Numbered from the stretch's first letter, positions 38,277-49,167 are shown. The stretch: DNA of 64,000 nucleotides from an uncultured Bacteroidota bacterium (GCA_902525795.1 CABZIT010000002.1:19447-83446); one strand, 5' to 3'. The notes: a model not told the origin generated them from the letters alone. Numbers and translations are program-made.

Positions 38277-40688
38277 CTAAAATTCTCCTTGATTATTAAA
38301 TCCTTGTGGGTTTCTTTGATTTTTCTTCTGATTAAACCTGTATATAAAGTTTAAAACTATTCTTCTTACTCCCCAACGAAATTCATAATCGTTGTAAAAA
38401 TTATCATTAAACGTTTCATTTTTCCATCCTCTTTGATCTAGCAAATCTTTAACATTTAACGAAATCGTTGCATTTTCCTTGAATAAGTCCTTACTTAATC
38501 CCATATCAATGGAAATATCTCCTTCTCTTTTATTTACTGCAGTTTTTCTGGGACCTCTAATATTTACGCTAGTTTGCCATTGAATTTTTGCCGGTAGGCT
38601 TAGCTTATTGTTAATCTTGAAGTCCCAGCTTACATTTTTACTGTCATAAACTGTTCCTTCATAACTTCCAATTATTTCATTTTCAAAAATGTTTAAATTA
38701 GAGAAGATATTCCAAAATCTGCCCTGATTATATGAAATATTCAATTCAAATCCAAATCTCTCACTACTTGATAAATTTATAGGAAACCTTTCGTTAATTG
38801 GAACATTTACCCCTTCAATATTTGCGAAATCTCCTGTTTCCCTCAAAATAGTATTGACAATATTTGTAGATCTTTGAAAATATGCAGAAGTGTTAAAAGT
38901 GATTCCGGAGGGGAATTTTTTTATGTAACCAAAATCAAGATTGTTTGAATAAGTGGGGTATAGGTAAGGATTACCCCTCCAAATTAATATAGGACTTATT
39001 TTGGTCGGGAATGGGTTAATAAATCTTGACCAAGGTCTATTTATTCTTCTGTTATATCCAAAAGTTAATGTTTCGTCTTCTTTGAATTCGTATCCAAAAT
39101 TAAAAGTGGGAAAAATTCCAGTTTCGTCAATTTTTGTAAAATCATTTGTGGTAATTTGATTAATATTTTTTAATGTATTTTCAACTCTTAATCCAAATAA
39201 AAAAGAATAGGTTTCATCCAACTTTATTCCATATTGAGAATAAAAAGCACTAATTTTTTCTTTGTATTGAAAAAGATTACTTTGACCTAAATCTTCTTCA
39301 AAATTATTATCAACTAGTTCAAACACCTTGTAATCAGTCTGTTTATCATCACTATTAACTCTAAATCCAATTTCAAACTGTTTATTTTCACCAATGGGGT
39401 TCACATAATCTGATTGAATGAGATAGGATTTGTTATCTTCATTACTTGTGATTATTTCATTTTCAATACCATTTTCATTTATAATCCCGTTTTCCAATTC
39501 ATTTGAATTGTCATACTGAAAATCGATTGTTAGTTTTTTGCCACTCTCATCAAATTTCTTCTCAAAATTCAAATTATATTCTCTATTAAATTCTGTTTCT
39601 CCCTCAGTTTCCACTTGGGTAATACTATTAATGGGAGAGAAATTTTCATCAATTTCGGTAATCAAGTTACTTTCAATATCTAGTGACTCATAATCATTGT
39701 AAAAAAAAGATCCTAAAATTGATGTATTTTCGTCAATGAACCACTCAACACCATTGTTGATGAGGTAACCATTATTATTTCTATTTCTATCTCTGTCTTC
39801 AAGGAAGAATGTGCTTGGCTCATCTCCGTTAAAATACTCAGTAAATCCCCCGGACTCACCAGGTCTATTTCTATCATTTATTCCTAAGGAATTAAAAAAA
39901 TTTAGTTTACCGCTTCTGTAATTTGAATTAGCAGAAACACCATTAGATTTCGGTTCTGCATAATTAAGACTAAGAGAACCATTAAATCCTAGTTTCTTGG
40001 ATTTTCTAAGTATTAAATTAATAATACCACCGGTCCCTTGCGCTTCAAATCTAGCAGATGGAGAAGTGATTACCTCAACTTTTTCAATTGCATCCGTTGG
40101 AAGTTGTCTGATGAAAGAAGAATTAACCCCAACAAGATTTGATGGTTTTCCATTTATGAGAACTCGTGCGGCATCATTTCCTCTTAATAAAATATTTCCA
40201 TCAATGTCAGTAGAAACAGAGGGTATATTATCTAAAACGTCTAATGCGGTTCCTCCACGTGCAGTTAAATCTTTTCCAACAGTGTATATTTTTTTATCTA
40301 GTTTAATCTCCACTGTTGTTTCTTCGGCGATTATTTCTACCTCATCTAGTGATTCAAAACCAGGTTTCATTATAATTTTACCAAGATCTGTATCTTTATC
40401 TAGTTGTAGTTTTTCAAAATTATAGTCTGTAAAGGAAATAAAATCAATATTTAAATTATAGACTCCACTGGCAGCAGATATTGAAAACTGACCATTTTTA
40501 TCGGTTAGGCCACCAGTGATGATCTCTGTATTTTTAGGATTTCTAATGGTTACAGTGGCATATTCAAGAGGTTTATTATTTTCGGTGATAACTATCCCAG
40601 TGATTGTTAGTTCATTGTCTCTTTCAAATTGATTTTGAGAATGCAAATTTTGGTTAAAAAATAAAAGGAATAATAGAATAAATCTCAT
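38277..40688 (-). CDS. TonB-dependent outer-membrane receptor with N-terminal carboxypeptidase-like regulatory domain
   Basis: ITGIVITENNKPLEYATVTIRNPKN, plug domain VLDNIPSVSTDIDGNILLRGNDAARVLINGKPSN, beta-barrel C-terminus. Confidence 0.94.
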   Translation of the reverse strand: MRFILLFLLFFNQNLHSQNQFERDNELTITGIVITENNKPLEYATVTIRNPKNTEIITGGLTDKNGQFSISAASGVYNLNIDFISFTDYNFEKLQLDKDTDLGKIIMKPGFESLDEVEIIAEETTVEIKLDKKIYTVGKDLTARGGTALDVLDNIPSVSTDIDGNILLRGNDAARVLINGKPSNLVGVNSSFIRQLPTDAIEKVEVITSPSARFEAQGTGGIINLILRKSKKLGFNGSLSLNYAEPKSNGVSANSNYRSGKLNFFNSLGINDRNRPGESGGFTEYFNGDEPSTFFLEDRDRNRNNNGYLINNGVEWFIDENTSILGSFFYNDYESLDIESNLITEIDENFSPINSITQVETEGETEFNREYNLNFEKKFDESGKKLTIDFQYDNSNELENGIINENGIENEIITSNEDNKSYLIQSDYVNPIGENKQFEIGFRVNSDDKQTDYKVFELVDNNFEEDLGQSNLFQYKEKISAFYSQYGIKLDETYSFLFGLRVENTLKNINQITTNDFTKIDETGIFPTFNFGYEFKEDETLTFGYNRRINRPWSRFINPFPTKISPILIWRGNPYLYPTYSNNLDFGYIKKFPSGITFNTSAYFQRSTNIVNTILRETGDFANIEGVNVPINERFPINLSSSERFGFELNISYNQGRFWNIFSNLNIFENEIIGSYEGTVYDSKNVSWDFKINNKLSLPAKIQWQTSVNIRGPRKTAVNKREGDISIDMGLSKDLFKENATISLNVKDLLDQRGWKNETFNDNFYNDYEFRWGVRRIVLNFIYRFNQKKNQRNPQGFNNQGEF

Positions 40689-40731
40689 GCGTTTGTTTGT
40701 TGTGAGTGAAACAAAAGATGTGCCATAAACA

Positions 40732-41070
40732 TTATAATAATTTGTCTATATTTTCTGCAGGTCGACCAATAACACCCAATTTTTCGCTGACGATAATAGG
40801 TCTTTCAATAAGTTTTGGCTCATTACTTAGAATTCTTATGAGCTGGTCATCAGTAAAGTCATTTCCTTTGTATTTCTCTTTCCATATTGCTTCATTTTTC
40901 CTAACAATTTCAATTGGTTTTAATTGAAGTTTTTTTAAAATGTATCTTATTTGCTCAGATGACAAGTTATTTTTAATATAATCTATTACTTCAAAATTAA
41001 TTTTTTTACTTTCTAAATACTTTATGCCTTCTCTTGATTTCCTACATCTAGGATTGTGATAAATTTTCAT
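40732..41070 (-). CDS. ArsC/Spx-like thioredoxin-fold reductase (arsenate reductase family)
   Basis: MKIYHNPRCRKSREGIKYLESK; RNEAIWKE; ERPIIV; GRPAENI. Confidence 0.93.
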   Translation of the reverse strand: MKIYHNPRCRKSREGIKYLESKKINFEVIDYIKNNLSSEQIRYILKKLQLKPIEIVRKNEAIWKEKYKGNDFTDDQLIRILSNEPKLIERPIIVSEKLGVIGRPAENIDKLL

Positions 41071-42161
41071 TTGATTGATTTGTATTAAACATTAAATAAG
41101 ATTTTAAAAAATCTTTAATATTACCATTAAGTACACTGTCAGTATTTCCAGTCTCTGTTCCAGTTCTGAGGTCTTTTACTAATTTATAGGGGTGAAGAAC
41201 ATAATTTCTGATTTGACTTCCCCATTCGATCTTTTTCTTAGTTGACTCAATTTCATTTCTTTTTTCATTTTTCTTTTTTAATTCAATCTCATATAGCTGA
41301 GATTTTAGCATTTGCATAGCTCTCAATTTGTTATCTAGTTGCGATCTGGTCTCGGAACAAGTAATTTGAATTCCACTAGGCTTATGTGTAATTTGAACCT
41401 TAGTTTCAATTTTATTTACGCTTTGTCCCCCAGCACCACTAGATCTTGAAGTATTTATTTCCACGTCCGATTGATTTATTTCAATATTTATGCTATCATC
41501 GATTAAAGGATACACATAAACCGATGCAAAACTTGTATGTCTTTTTGCATTTGAATCAAATGGTGAAATTCGAACAAGTCTGTGAACGCCATTTTCACCT
41601 TTTAGCCATCCAAATGCATATTCACCTTCAATTTTTAAAGTTGCCGATTTTATGCCCGCTGTATCTCCATCTTGTTCATTGAGAATAGAGCTTTTTAGTT
41701 TATTTTTTTCACAATACATCGCATACATTCTCATTAACATTTGTGCCCAATCACAACTCTCTGTACCTCCAGCACCCGCAGTTATTTGAAGAACAGCGTC
41801 CATGTTATCACTTTCATGAGAAAGCATGGTTTTGAATTCTAATTCTTCTAAAATTGCATTGCTTTTATTGTATTGATTTTCCAACTCATCATCAGAACAT
41901 TCATTTTTTTTATGATATTCAAATAATATTTCCAAGTCAGTTATATTTTCTTCAAGGGAATCAATATTTTTTATCCAGTTTTTTAAAAACTTAATCCTCT
42001 TAAGAGTTATTTGTGCTTCTGACGAATTTTCCCAGAAATTTTCTTGAAACGTTTTTTTTTCTTGTAATTCTAATTCTTGATGCTTGCTGCTAAGGTCAAA
42101 GGTACCCCCTTAACGCATCCAGGCGATTTCTAAAAGTGAGTATTTGTTCATTTGTATACAC
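41048..42161 (-). CDS. prfB: Peptide chain release factor 2 with programmed +1 frameshift (GTG start)
   Basis: Zero frame (M)YTNEQILTFRNRLDALRGYL-TGA, then +1 frame DLSSKHQELELQEKK...; GGQSVNKIETKV motif. The ORF track shows only the 3' part, 41048..41935. Confidence 0.95.
42095..42110 (-). promoter_or_regulatory. prfB programmed frameshift signal AGGGGGTACCTTTGAC
   Basis: Minus strand AGGGGG (42105-42110), 3-nt spacer TAC, slippery CTT-TGA-C (42095-42101). Confidence 0.95.
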
Positions 42162-42245
42162 AGCTTAAAATTAATATTAAATTAAAGAAGATCGTAAAGT
42201 TTTTAATGAAAATTTTTATCACTAGATTTATTTAAATTTAAGCTG

Positions 42246-44678
42246 ATGAATAGATATTACATTTCTTTAATAATTTTCTTTTCATTTATTTTTTTAAATG
42301 CTAATGAAAAGAATGTCAAAGATTTTATTGGATTTTTCAATTTCAGTTATGATCAATCGAATGATAAAATATTTCTTATGGTTGATAAAATTGATCATGA
42401 ATTTCTTTATGTAAGCTCACTTGCCACTGGAGTTGGTTCTAATGACATTGGCTTAGACAGAGGTCAACTTGGATCTGAAAGATTAGTTAAATTTATAAAA
42501 AGAGGTAATAAATTATTATTAGTACAACCAAATCTATATTACAGAGCAGAAACTGATAATTTGAGTGAGAAAAAAAGTGTTGATCAAGCGTTTGCAAAGT
42601 CAGTTTTATTTGGATTTAAGATAATTGATAAATATGAAGATTCATATAAAATTGATTTTACTCCCTTTCTTAAATTTGATAGACATGGAGTTGCAAAAAC
42701 ATTAAAAAATAAAAATCAAGGATCATATTCCGTTGATCTATCTAAAAGTTCCATTGAAATATTTAATACCAAAGCATTTCCTAGAAATGTTGAATTTGAA
42801 GCTCTCCTAACATTTTCTGGTGATGCAATAGGAAACTTAGTACGTAGTGTTGTTCCGGATCCAAATAATATTACGTTAACACAACATCACTCATTTATTC
42901 AATTGCCAGACAATGATTATCAGCCCAGAAAATTTGACCCAAGGAGTGGGGCTATTTTTATAGAATTTATGGATTATTCAACACCAGTTGATCAAGAAAT
43001 GGTTAAAAAATATATTATAAGGCATCGCTTGAAAAAAAAGAATCCAAGTTTAGCAGTTTCAGAAGCTGTAGAGCCGATTATTTATTATTTAGATCCAGGA
43101 ACACCTGAACCGGTCAAATCTGCATTAATTGATGGTGCATCTTGGTGGAATGAAGCTTATGAGTCAATTGGTTTTAAAAATGCTTTTCAAGTCAAAGTTT
43201 TGCCTGAAAATATTGATCCCATGGATTGTCGCTATAATGTCATTCAATGGGTCCATAGATCAACAAGAGGTTGGAGTTATGGAGCTAGCGTAGTTGACCC
43301 TAGAACGGGTGAAATTATCAAGGGTCATGTTAGTTTAGGAAGTTTAAGAATTAGACAAGATTATATGATTGCACAAGCACTTTCTAAAGACCCTTTTAAA
43401 AATAAAAGTAATAACGAGAAAATGCTTGATTTAGCACTTTCAAGAATAAGACAATTAAGTGCACATGAGATTGGTCATACCTTGGGTTTTGCTCACAATT
43501 TTGCAGCTAGCACGAACAATAGATCATCCGTAATGGATTATCCGCACCCATTAATTGAAATAAAAGACAATGAAATTTATTTTAATAACGCATATGATTC
43601 AGGAATTGGTGAATGGGATAAAATAACTGTAGCTTATAGCTACTCTGAGTCAAAAGGAAACCAAAATGAGCAGAAGGAATTAAATAATATTCTGAATAAT
43701 GCAACAGCAAAAGGTTATAGATTTATTAGTGATTATGACGCAAGATCACTGGATGGTTCACATGCTTTTGCTCATTTATGGGATAATGGAGATGTTGCTT
43801 ATGAAGGATTAGATGATGTTATCAATATTCGAAGAAAAGCTATCCAAAATTTTTCAGAATTCAATGTCCCAAAAGGTTCTCCTAACTCGTTACTTGAAGA
43901 TGTTTTTGTTCCACTGTATTTTTTTCACAGGTACCAAACTGAAGCTGCGGCAAAAATTATTGCAGGAATGGATTATAATTATTCTTTAACAGGAAGTAAT
44001 CAAAGTCAGTTTAGTTACTTAGATAAAAGCACCCAGTTAGATGCTCTCAGCTCTTTAATGAAAACATTAGAAGCTGATTTTTTAGCGATTCCAAAAGATA
44101 AGTTAGAACTATTTCCACCGAGAGCATTTGGTTATCCAAGAACGAGAGAATCCTTCAAATCTAATTTAGGGCCTGCTTTTGATCCATTTTCTGCAAGTGA
44201 AACATCAGCTGATATGACCTTGAGTTTAATTTTAAGACCTAAAAGACTCAATAGATTAATTTACCAACATGCATTGGATAACTCTAATTTGAGTTTAAAT
44301 GAATTATATGATTATATTTCTGAAAAAACAATTTTTTTAAACAACTCCTCTAATTTATCTCGTGATGATTCATATTTAAATGAAATACAACACATTGTGA
44401 ATTTAACTCTGCTAAAAAGGATTTTTTCTGTTATTAATGATGAGTCAAGTTCATTTCAAGTTAAAAGCATAAGCAATGATTTTTTAAATAAATTATCAAG
44501 GGAATTCAGCTCTAAAAAAAATAGGAACTTAAAACTTTCAAAATACTCAGATTACTACCTAAAAATGATCCGAGATTTTGAACGTAATCCAAAAGCATAT
44601 AAATCAAATATTCCATTAAAAATACCTGATGGATCACCCATTGGAATGGATAATTGTAATTTACACAAATTGAAATGA
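42246..44678 (+). CDS. Secreted zinc-dependent metalloprotease (DUF5117-type)
   Basis: Signal peptide; HEIGHTLGFAHN zinc site and SVMDYPHP met-turn; 810 aa. Confidence 0.92.
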   Translation: MNRYYISLIIFFSFIFLNANEKNVKDFIGFFNFSYDQSNDKIFLMVDKIDHEFLYVSSLATGVGSNDIGLDRGQLGSERLVKFIKRGNKLLLVQPNLYYRAETDNLSEKKSVDQAFAKSVLFGFKIIDKYEDSYKIDFTPFLKFDRHGVAKTLKNKNQGSYSVDLSKSSIEIFNTKAFPRNVEFEALLTFSGDAIGNLVRSVVPDPNNITLTQHHSFIQLPDNDYQPRKFDPRSGAIFIEFMDYSTPVDQEMVKKYIIRHRLKKKNPSLAVSEAVEPIIYYLDPGTPEPVKSALIDGASWWNEAYESIGFKNAFQVKVLPENIDPMDCRYNVIQWVHRSTRGWSYGASVVDPRTGEIIKGHVSLGSLRIRQDYMIAQALSKDPFKNKSNNEKMLDLALSRIRQLSAHEIGHTLGFAHNFAASTNNRSSVMDYPHPLIEIKDNEIYFNNAYDSGIGEWDKITVAYSYSESKGNQNEQKELNNILNNATAKGYRFISDYDARSLDGSHAFAHLWDNGDVAYEGLDDVINIRRKAIQNFSEFNVPKGSPNSLLEDVFVPLYFFHRYQTEAAAKIIAGMDYNYSLTGSNQSQFSYLDKSTQLDALSSLMKTLEADFLAIPKDKLELFPPRAFGYPRTRESFKSNLGPAFDPFSASETSADMTLSLILRPKRLNRLIYQHALDNSNLSLNELYDYISEKTIFLNNSSNLSRDDSYLNEIQHIVNLTLLKRIFSVINDESSSFQVKSISNDFLNKLSREFSSKKNRNLKLSKYSDYYLKMIRDFERNPKAYKSNIPLKIPDGSPIGMDNCNLHKLK

Positions 44679-45703
44679 TTGATTTAAGAAGTGATACCAT
44701 AACAAAACCGTGTAGCAATATGCTAGAAGCAATGTTAAAAGCTAATGTTGGTGATGATGTTTATGGTGAGGATCCTACAGTTAAGGAACTTGAAAAAAAA
44801 ATATGTGATTTTTTTGGAACAGAAATGTCAATGTTTTTTCCCTCTGGAACCATGGCAAATCAAACGGCGATTAAATTACATACCTCGCCTGGTAATCAGG
44901 TCATAACTCATAAGTATTCCCATGTATTTAATTATGAAGGCGGTGGAGGCTCCTTTAACAGTGGAGTATCTTTTAAGCTGCTTGATGGCCCAAAAGGGAT
45001 TTTTGAAATAAATGACATGATTAGTGCTATAAATCCAAAAAGCTTTTATCATGCACCTTTATCTAAATTAGTTGTTTTGGAGAATACCACTAATAAAGGA
45101 GGGGGAGCGTGCTGGGATGTTGAAATTTTTAAAGACATTAAAAAAGTGTGTCAAGACCATAATCTTGGATTGCATATGGACGGTGCCAGGATTTGGAATT
45201 CATTGATAGCAAATAAAAACAATCCTCTTATTTATGGAGAAAATTTTGATACAATTTCTGCATGCTTAAGTAAGGGATTAGGTTGTCCAATTGGATCTGT
45301 ATTGACAGGGAAAAAAGAAATATTAAAAAATGCTCTTAGAATCAGAAAAATTTTTGGTGGTGGAATGAGACAGGTTGGATATTTAGCAGCTGCAGGTATT
45401 TATGCATTGAACAATAATATTGAAAGATTAGCCGAGGATCATAATAAGGCAAAACAAATATCCAAAGAACTCAAAAAAAAGAATTTTGTGAAAGGATTGA
45501 ATGAAGTTGAAACCAATATCATAATTATTGAACTTATTGAAAATTGTAATAAGCAAAATATAATTGACTTTTTTACAGCTCAAAATGTCATCATGGATTG
45601 GCACTCTATGGGGTTAAATAAAATTAGATTGGTAACACATTTAGATTATTCAGACAGTGACCACAAAAAATTTCTAGCGATTCTGGATAAATGCGTTATT
45701 TAG
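44675..45703 (+). CDS. Low-specificity L-threonine aldolase family PLP enzyme
   Basis: MIDLRSDTITKP, GDDVYGEDPTVKELE, MDGARIWNS, CLSKGLGCPIGSVL. Confidence 0.95.
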   Translation: MIDLRSDTITKPCSNMLEAMLKANVGDDVYGEDPTVKELEKKICDFFGTEMSMFFPSGTMANQTAIKLHTSPGNQVITHKYSHVFNYEGGGGSFNSGVSFKLLDGPKGIFEINDMISAINPKSFYHAPLSKLVVLENTTNKGGGACWDVEIFKDIKKVCQDHNLGLHMDGARIWNSLIANKNNPLIYGENFDTISACLSKGLGCPIGSVLTGKKEILKNALRIRKIFGGGMRQVGYLAAAGIYALNNNIERLAEDHNKAKQISKELKKKNFVKGLNEVETNIIIIELIENCNKQNIIDFFTAQNVIMDWHSMGLNKIRLVTHLDYSDSDHKKFLAILDKCVI

Positions 45704-45726
45704 AAGAGAAATTGATAAAATTCACT

Positions 45727-45734
45727 TATTTTTG
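45727..45734 (+). promoter_or_regulatory. TAnnTTTG -7 box (TATTTTTG) upstream of the PLP synthase/KBL pair
   Basis: Exact consensus match in the 78-nt gap before the gene at 45782. Confidence 0.45.
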
Positions 45735-45781
45735 TATTGAGAAAAGATTGTTAATTACCAATTAATTTATAACCTACTTCA

Positions 45782-46792
45782 ATGCCAGCTAGCAAGGGCG
45801 TTTATAAAAATTTACTAGAGCTTATTGGAGATACACCTCTGGTAAACATAAGACATCTAACCGAAAAAAATCCTGGCCTATTTTTAGCAAAATTAGAATT
45901 TACAAACCCTGGTCAATCCCCAAAAGATAGAATTGCATTGCATATAATTAATGATGCAGAAAAAAAGGGTTTATTAAAACATGGAAGCACTGTTATTGAA
46001 ACCACTTCAGGAAACACCGGTTTTAGTCTAGCAATGGTATCACTCATAAAAGGTTACAAATGTATTTTAGCTGTATCATCAAAATCGTCAACAGATAAAA
46101 TAAATACCCTCAAAGCGCTTGGTGCTGAAGTACATTTATGTCCTGCAAATGTTGAGGCTGATGATCCTAGATCTTATTATGAGGTTGCTAAAAAATTGAA
46201 TAAAGAAATTGAAGGCTCATTATATATAAATCAATATTTTAATGATTTGAATGCTGAAGCACATTATTTGACAACTGGAAGTGAAATATGGGAACAAACA
46301 TCTGGAAAAATTACCCATTTAGTTGTTTGCAGTGGTACAGGAGGTACTATTTCGGGTGCTGCAAAATTTTTAAAGGAAAAAAATAAAAAAATCAACATTT
46401 TTGGTGTTGATGCTTACGGATCTGTTCTGAAAAAATTTCATGAAACAGGTGAATTTGATAAAAATGAAATATACCCTTACAAGATTGAGGGTTTAGGTAA
46501 AAATTTAATACCATCAGTTACTGATTTTGAAGTTATTGATCAATTCATTAAAGTTGGAGACGAGGAAAGTGCAAAATCAGCTAGAGATTTGGTAAAAAAA
46601 GAAGGTATTTTTGGAGGTTATACTACTGGTGCATGCCTGCGAGCAGTTGAAAAACTAATTGAAAAAAAAGAATTTAAAAAGGATGATGTAATAGTAATGC
46701 TTTTTCCTGATCATGGCTCAAGATATTTAAGTAAAATATATAATGATGAGTGGTTAAATGAACAGGGATTTGAAAAAATTATTTCTAACTAA
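45782..46792 (+). CDS. CBS/cysteine-synthase-fold PLP enzyme; candidate cysteate synthase
   Basis: [15 protein letters not shown] (PLP Lys), [23 protein letters not shown]-like C-terminus [16 protein letters not shown]. Confidence 0.9.
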   Translation: MPASKGVYKNLLELIGDTPLVNIRHLTEKNPGLFLAKLEFTNPGQSPKDRIALHIINDAEKKGLLKHGSTVIETTSGNTGFSLAMVSLIKGYKCILAVSSKSSTDKINTLKALGAEVHLCPANVEADDPRSYYEVAKKLNKEIEGSLYINQYFNDLNAEAHYLTTGSEIWEQTSGKITHLVVCSGTGGTISGAAKFLKEKNKKINIFGVDAYGSVLKKFHETGEFDKNEIYPYKIEGLGKNLIPSVTDFEVIDQFIKVGDEESAKSARDLVKKEGIFGGYTTGACLRAVEKLIEKKEFKKDDVIVMLFPDHGSRYLSKIYNDEWLNEQGFEKIISN

Positions 46793-46803
46793 ATTATTAT
46801 AAA

Positions 46804-48051
46804 ATGAGAGATTTATTTGATAGAATGTATAAAGACAAAGGTCCACTTGGTAAATGGGCTCAAGTTGCTGAGGGATACTTTGCATTTCCAAAACTGGAGG
46901 GTAGTATTTCAAACAGAATGAAATTTAATGGTAATGAGGTAATTACATGGAGTGTTAATGATTATCTTGGTCTTGCTAACATCGATGAAGTTAGAAAAAT
47001 TGATGCAGACGCAGCAAAAAAATATGGATCTGCTTATCCAATGGGTGCAAGATTAATGTCGGGTCACACGGAGTTGCATGAAAAATTACAAAATGAGCTT
47101 GCAAAATTTGTTAAAAAAGAGGCAGCTTATGTTCTAAATTTTGGATACCAAGGAATTTTATCAACAATTGATTCATTAGTTAGTAAGAATGATGTTATAG
47201 TTTATGATATTGATTCACATGCTTGTATTGTCGATGGTGTAAGATTGCATTTAGGAAAAAGATTTACGTATCAGCACAATGATATGGAAAGTTTAGAAAA
47301 GAATCTTGCAAGGGCAACTAAAATTGCAAATGAAACTAATGGAGGTATTCTTGTAATTTCTGAAGGAGTTTTTGGGATGAGAGGAGAACAAGGTAAACTA
47401 AAAGAAATTGTTGCGTTAAAGAAGATATTTAATTTCCGTTTACTTGTTGATGATGCACATGGATTTGGTACGCTAGGTAAGACAGGAGCTGGAGCAGGTG
47501 AGGAGCAAGGAGTACAAGATCAAATTGATGTTTATTTTGCAACCTTTGCAAAGTCTCTTGCAAGTACTGGTGCATTTATTGCTTCTGAAAAAGAAATTAT
47601 TGATTTTTTAAAATATAATATGAGATCACAGGTTTTTGCAAAATCTCTTCAAATGCAGCTTGTTGAAGGAGTTTTGAAAAGGTTAGATATAATTAAAAGT
47701 AGGCCCGACATCAAGCAAAAACTATGGGAAAACGTAAAGAATCTTCAGTCAGGACTAAAATCTAGAGGATTTGATATTGGAACTACTCAAAGCTGTGTCA
47801 CGCCTGTTTATTTAAAAGGATCTGTTCTTGAGGCCATGTGCTTGGTTAAGGATCTAAGAGAAAATTATAAAATATTTTGTTCGATTGTGGTTTATCCTGT
47901 TATACCCAAGGGTCTTATTTTATTGAGACTCATACCAACTGCTTCTCATGATATTAATGATATAAATGAAACGTTAGATGCTTTTTCTGCAATCAGAGAT
48001 AAATTAGTATCGGGTGAATACAAAAAGGAATCCTTAAAATTAGCTTTTTGA
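46804..48051 (+). CDS. Alpha-oxoamine synthase (serine palmitoyltransferase/KBL-like); candidate cysteate acyltransferase
   Basis: WSVNDYLGLAN, YPMGARLMSGHTELHEKLQ, LVDDAHGFGTLGKTGAG, TFAKSLASTGAFIAS (PLP Lys). 11 nt downstream of the PLP synthase. Confidence 0.92.
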   Translation: MRDLFDRMYKDKGPLGKWAQVAEGYFAFPKLEGSISNRMKFNGNEVITWSVNDYLGLANIDEVRKIDADAAKKYGSAYPMGARLMSGHTELHEKLQNELAKFVKKEAAYVLNFGYQGILSTIDSLVSKNDVIVYDIDSHACIVDGVRLHLGKRFTYQHNDMESLEKNLARATKIANETNGGILVISEGVFGMRGEQGKLKEIVALKKIFNFRLLVDDAHGFGTLGKTGAGAGEEQGVQDQIDVYFATFAKSLASTGAFIASEKEIIDFLKYNMRSQVFAKSLQMQLVEGVLKRLDIIKSRPDIKQKLWENVKNLQSGLKSRGFDIGTTQSCVTPVYLKGSVLEAMCLVKDLRENYKIFCSIVVYPVIPKGLILLRLIPTASHDINDINETLDAFSAIRDKLVSGEYKKESLKLAF

Positions 48052-49167
48052 TAACTTTTTCTTGAAGGTGCTTCTAGTTTTGATTAGTTCAGGACTAAAA
48101 TTTTCCCAAATTTTATCAATAGAGATATTGTCTGTTAGCTCGGGGGTTCTTCTGCAAATTTTAATTCCTTTTCTCTTTAATGTTTGAATAAATGAGTTAA
48201 ATATGATAGCAGTAACACCCCTCTTTTGATAATCTGGGTGGATGCCAATGAGATATAAATTTATTTTTTTATTAAAAAACTTAGAAAATAATAGATAAAA
48301 AATCCCAAAGGGATATAAATAACCTTTAATTTTTTGCAAAGCCCGAGCAAAAGAAGGCATAACAATAGCAAATGCAACAAGTTTTTTATTTTTATCTTGA
48401 ACAAATTTAATATACTCTGGATTTATAAATTTTATATACCTTTTTTTCATGTATTCCTTTTGTTTTTCATTTATTTTAACGAAAGAGGACAATTTAGAGT
48501 ACGAATCATTAAAAAGGTCAAACATTTCATTTGATCTTTTTAATACCTCAGAAGTTTTGGTAAAAGTTACTTCTTGCAGATTATTTCTTTGTTTTACAAC
48601 ATCGCTTATTTGTTTATAATATTTTCCATCAACATTCTTAAATTCAAAAATTTTTTCATGGTACTTTTTTTCTTCTATAAATTGGTGTTTAATAAAATGA
48701 TCTTTGTAATATTCATGATTATATGTGGTAATCATAGTACCAATTTTATCAAATCCACTTGTTAACACACCTACTTTGTCTAAATTTGTAAATCCCATAG
48801 GTCCTTCCATAAACTCTAATCTATTTTGTCTACCAATTACATCAATTTTATCAAGTAATTTTTTACTCACCTCAAAATCATCAATGAAGTCAAACCAACC
48901 AAACCTAATTTTTTTTATTTTGGTAACCTCAACTTCATAGCTATTAATAATTGCGACAATTCTTCCAACAACTTCAGAATTCTTGTATGCCAAAAATAAA
49001 TTAGTTTTTGATTGTTTGATATTTGGATTTTTTTCACTGTCAAAATTTTCAATTTCTTGATCAATAATCGGAGGTACCCAAAATTTCGAATTTTTATATA
49101 GCTTAAAGGGGAATTTAATAAACTTTAGAAGCTCATTTTTTGAGTTAACTTCTTTTATAGTAATCAT
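48040..49167 (-). CDS. GNAT-like acyltransferase-fold protein (about 375 aa)
   Basis: LAYKNSEVVGRIVAIIN; C-terminal YLIGIHPDYQKRGVTAIIFNSFIQTLKRKG. Confidence 0.75.
   Translation of the reverse strand: MITIKEVNSKNELLKFIKFPFKLYKNSKFWVPPIIDQEIENFDSEKNPNIKQSKTNLFLAYKNSEVVGRIVAIINSYEVEVTKIKKIRFGWFDFIDDFEVSKKLLDKIDVIGRQNRLEFMEGPMGFTNLDKVGVLTSGFDKIGTMITTYNHEYYKDHFIKHQFIEEKKYHEKIFEFKNVDGKYYKQISDVVKQRNNLQEVTFTKTSEVLKRSNEMFDLFNDSYSKLSSFVKINEKQKEYMKKRYIKFINPEYIKFVQDKNKKLVAFAIVMPSFARALQKIKGYLYPFGIFYLLFSKFFNKKINLYLIGIHPDYQKRGVTAIIFNSFIQTLKRKGIKICRRTPELTDNISIDKIWENFSPELIKTRSTFKKKLSKS

Noticed and set aside
41936-42161. prfB frame break as a sequencing error or pseudogene
   Set aside because: The break occurs exactly at CTTTGAC with an AGGGGG element at canonical spacing, which is the expected recoding site.
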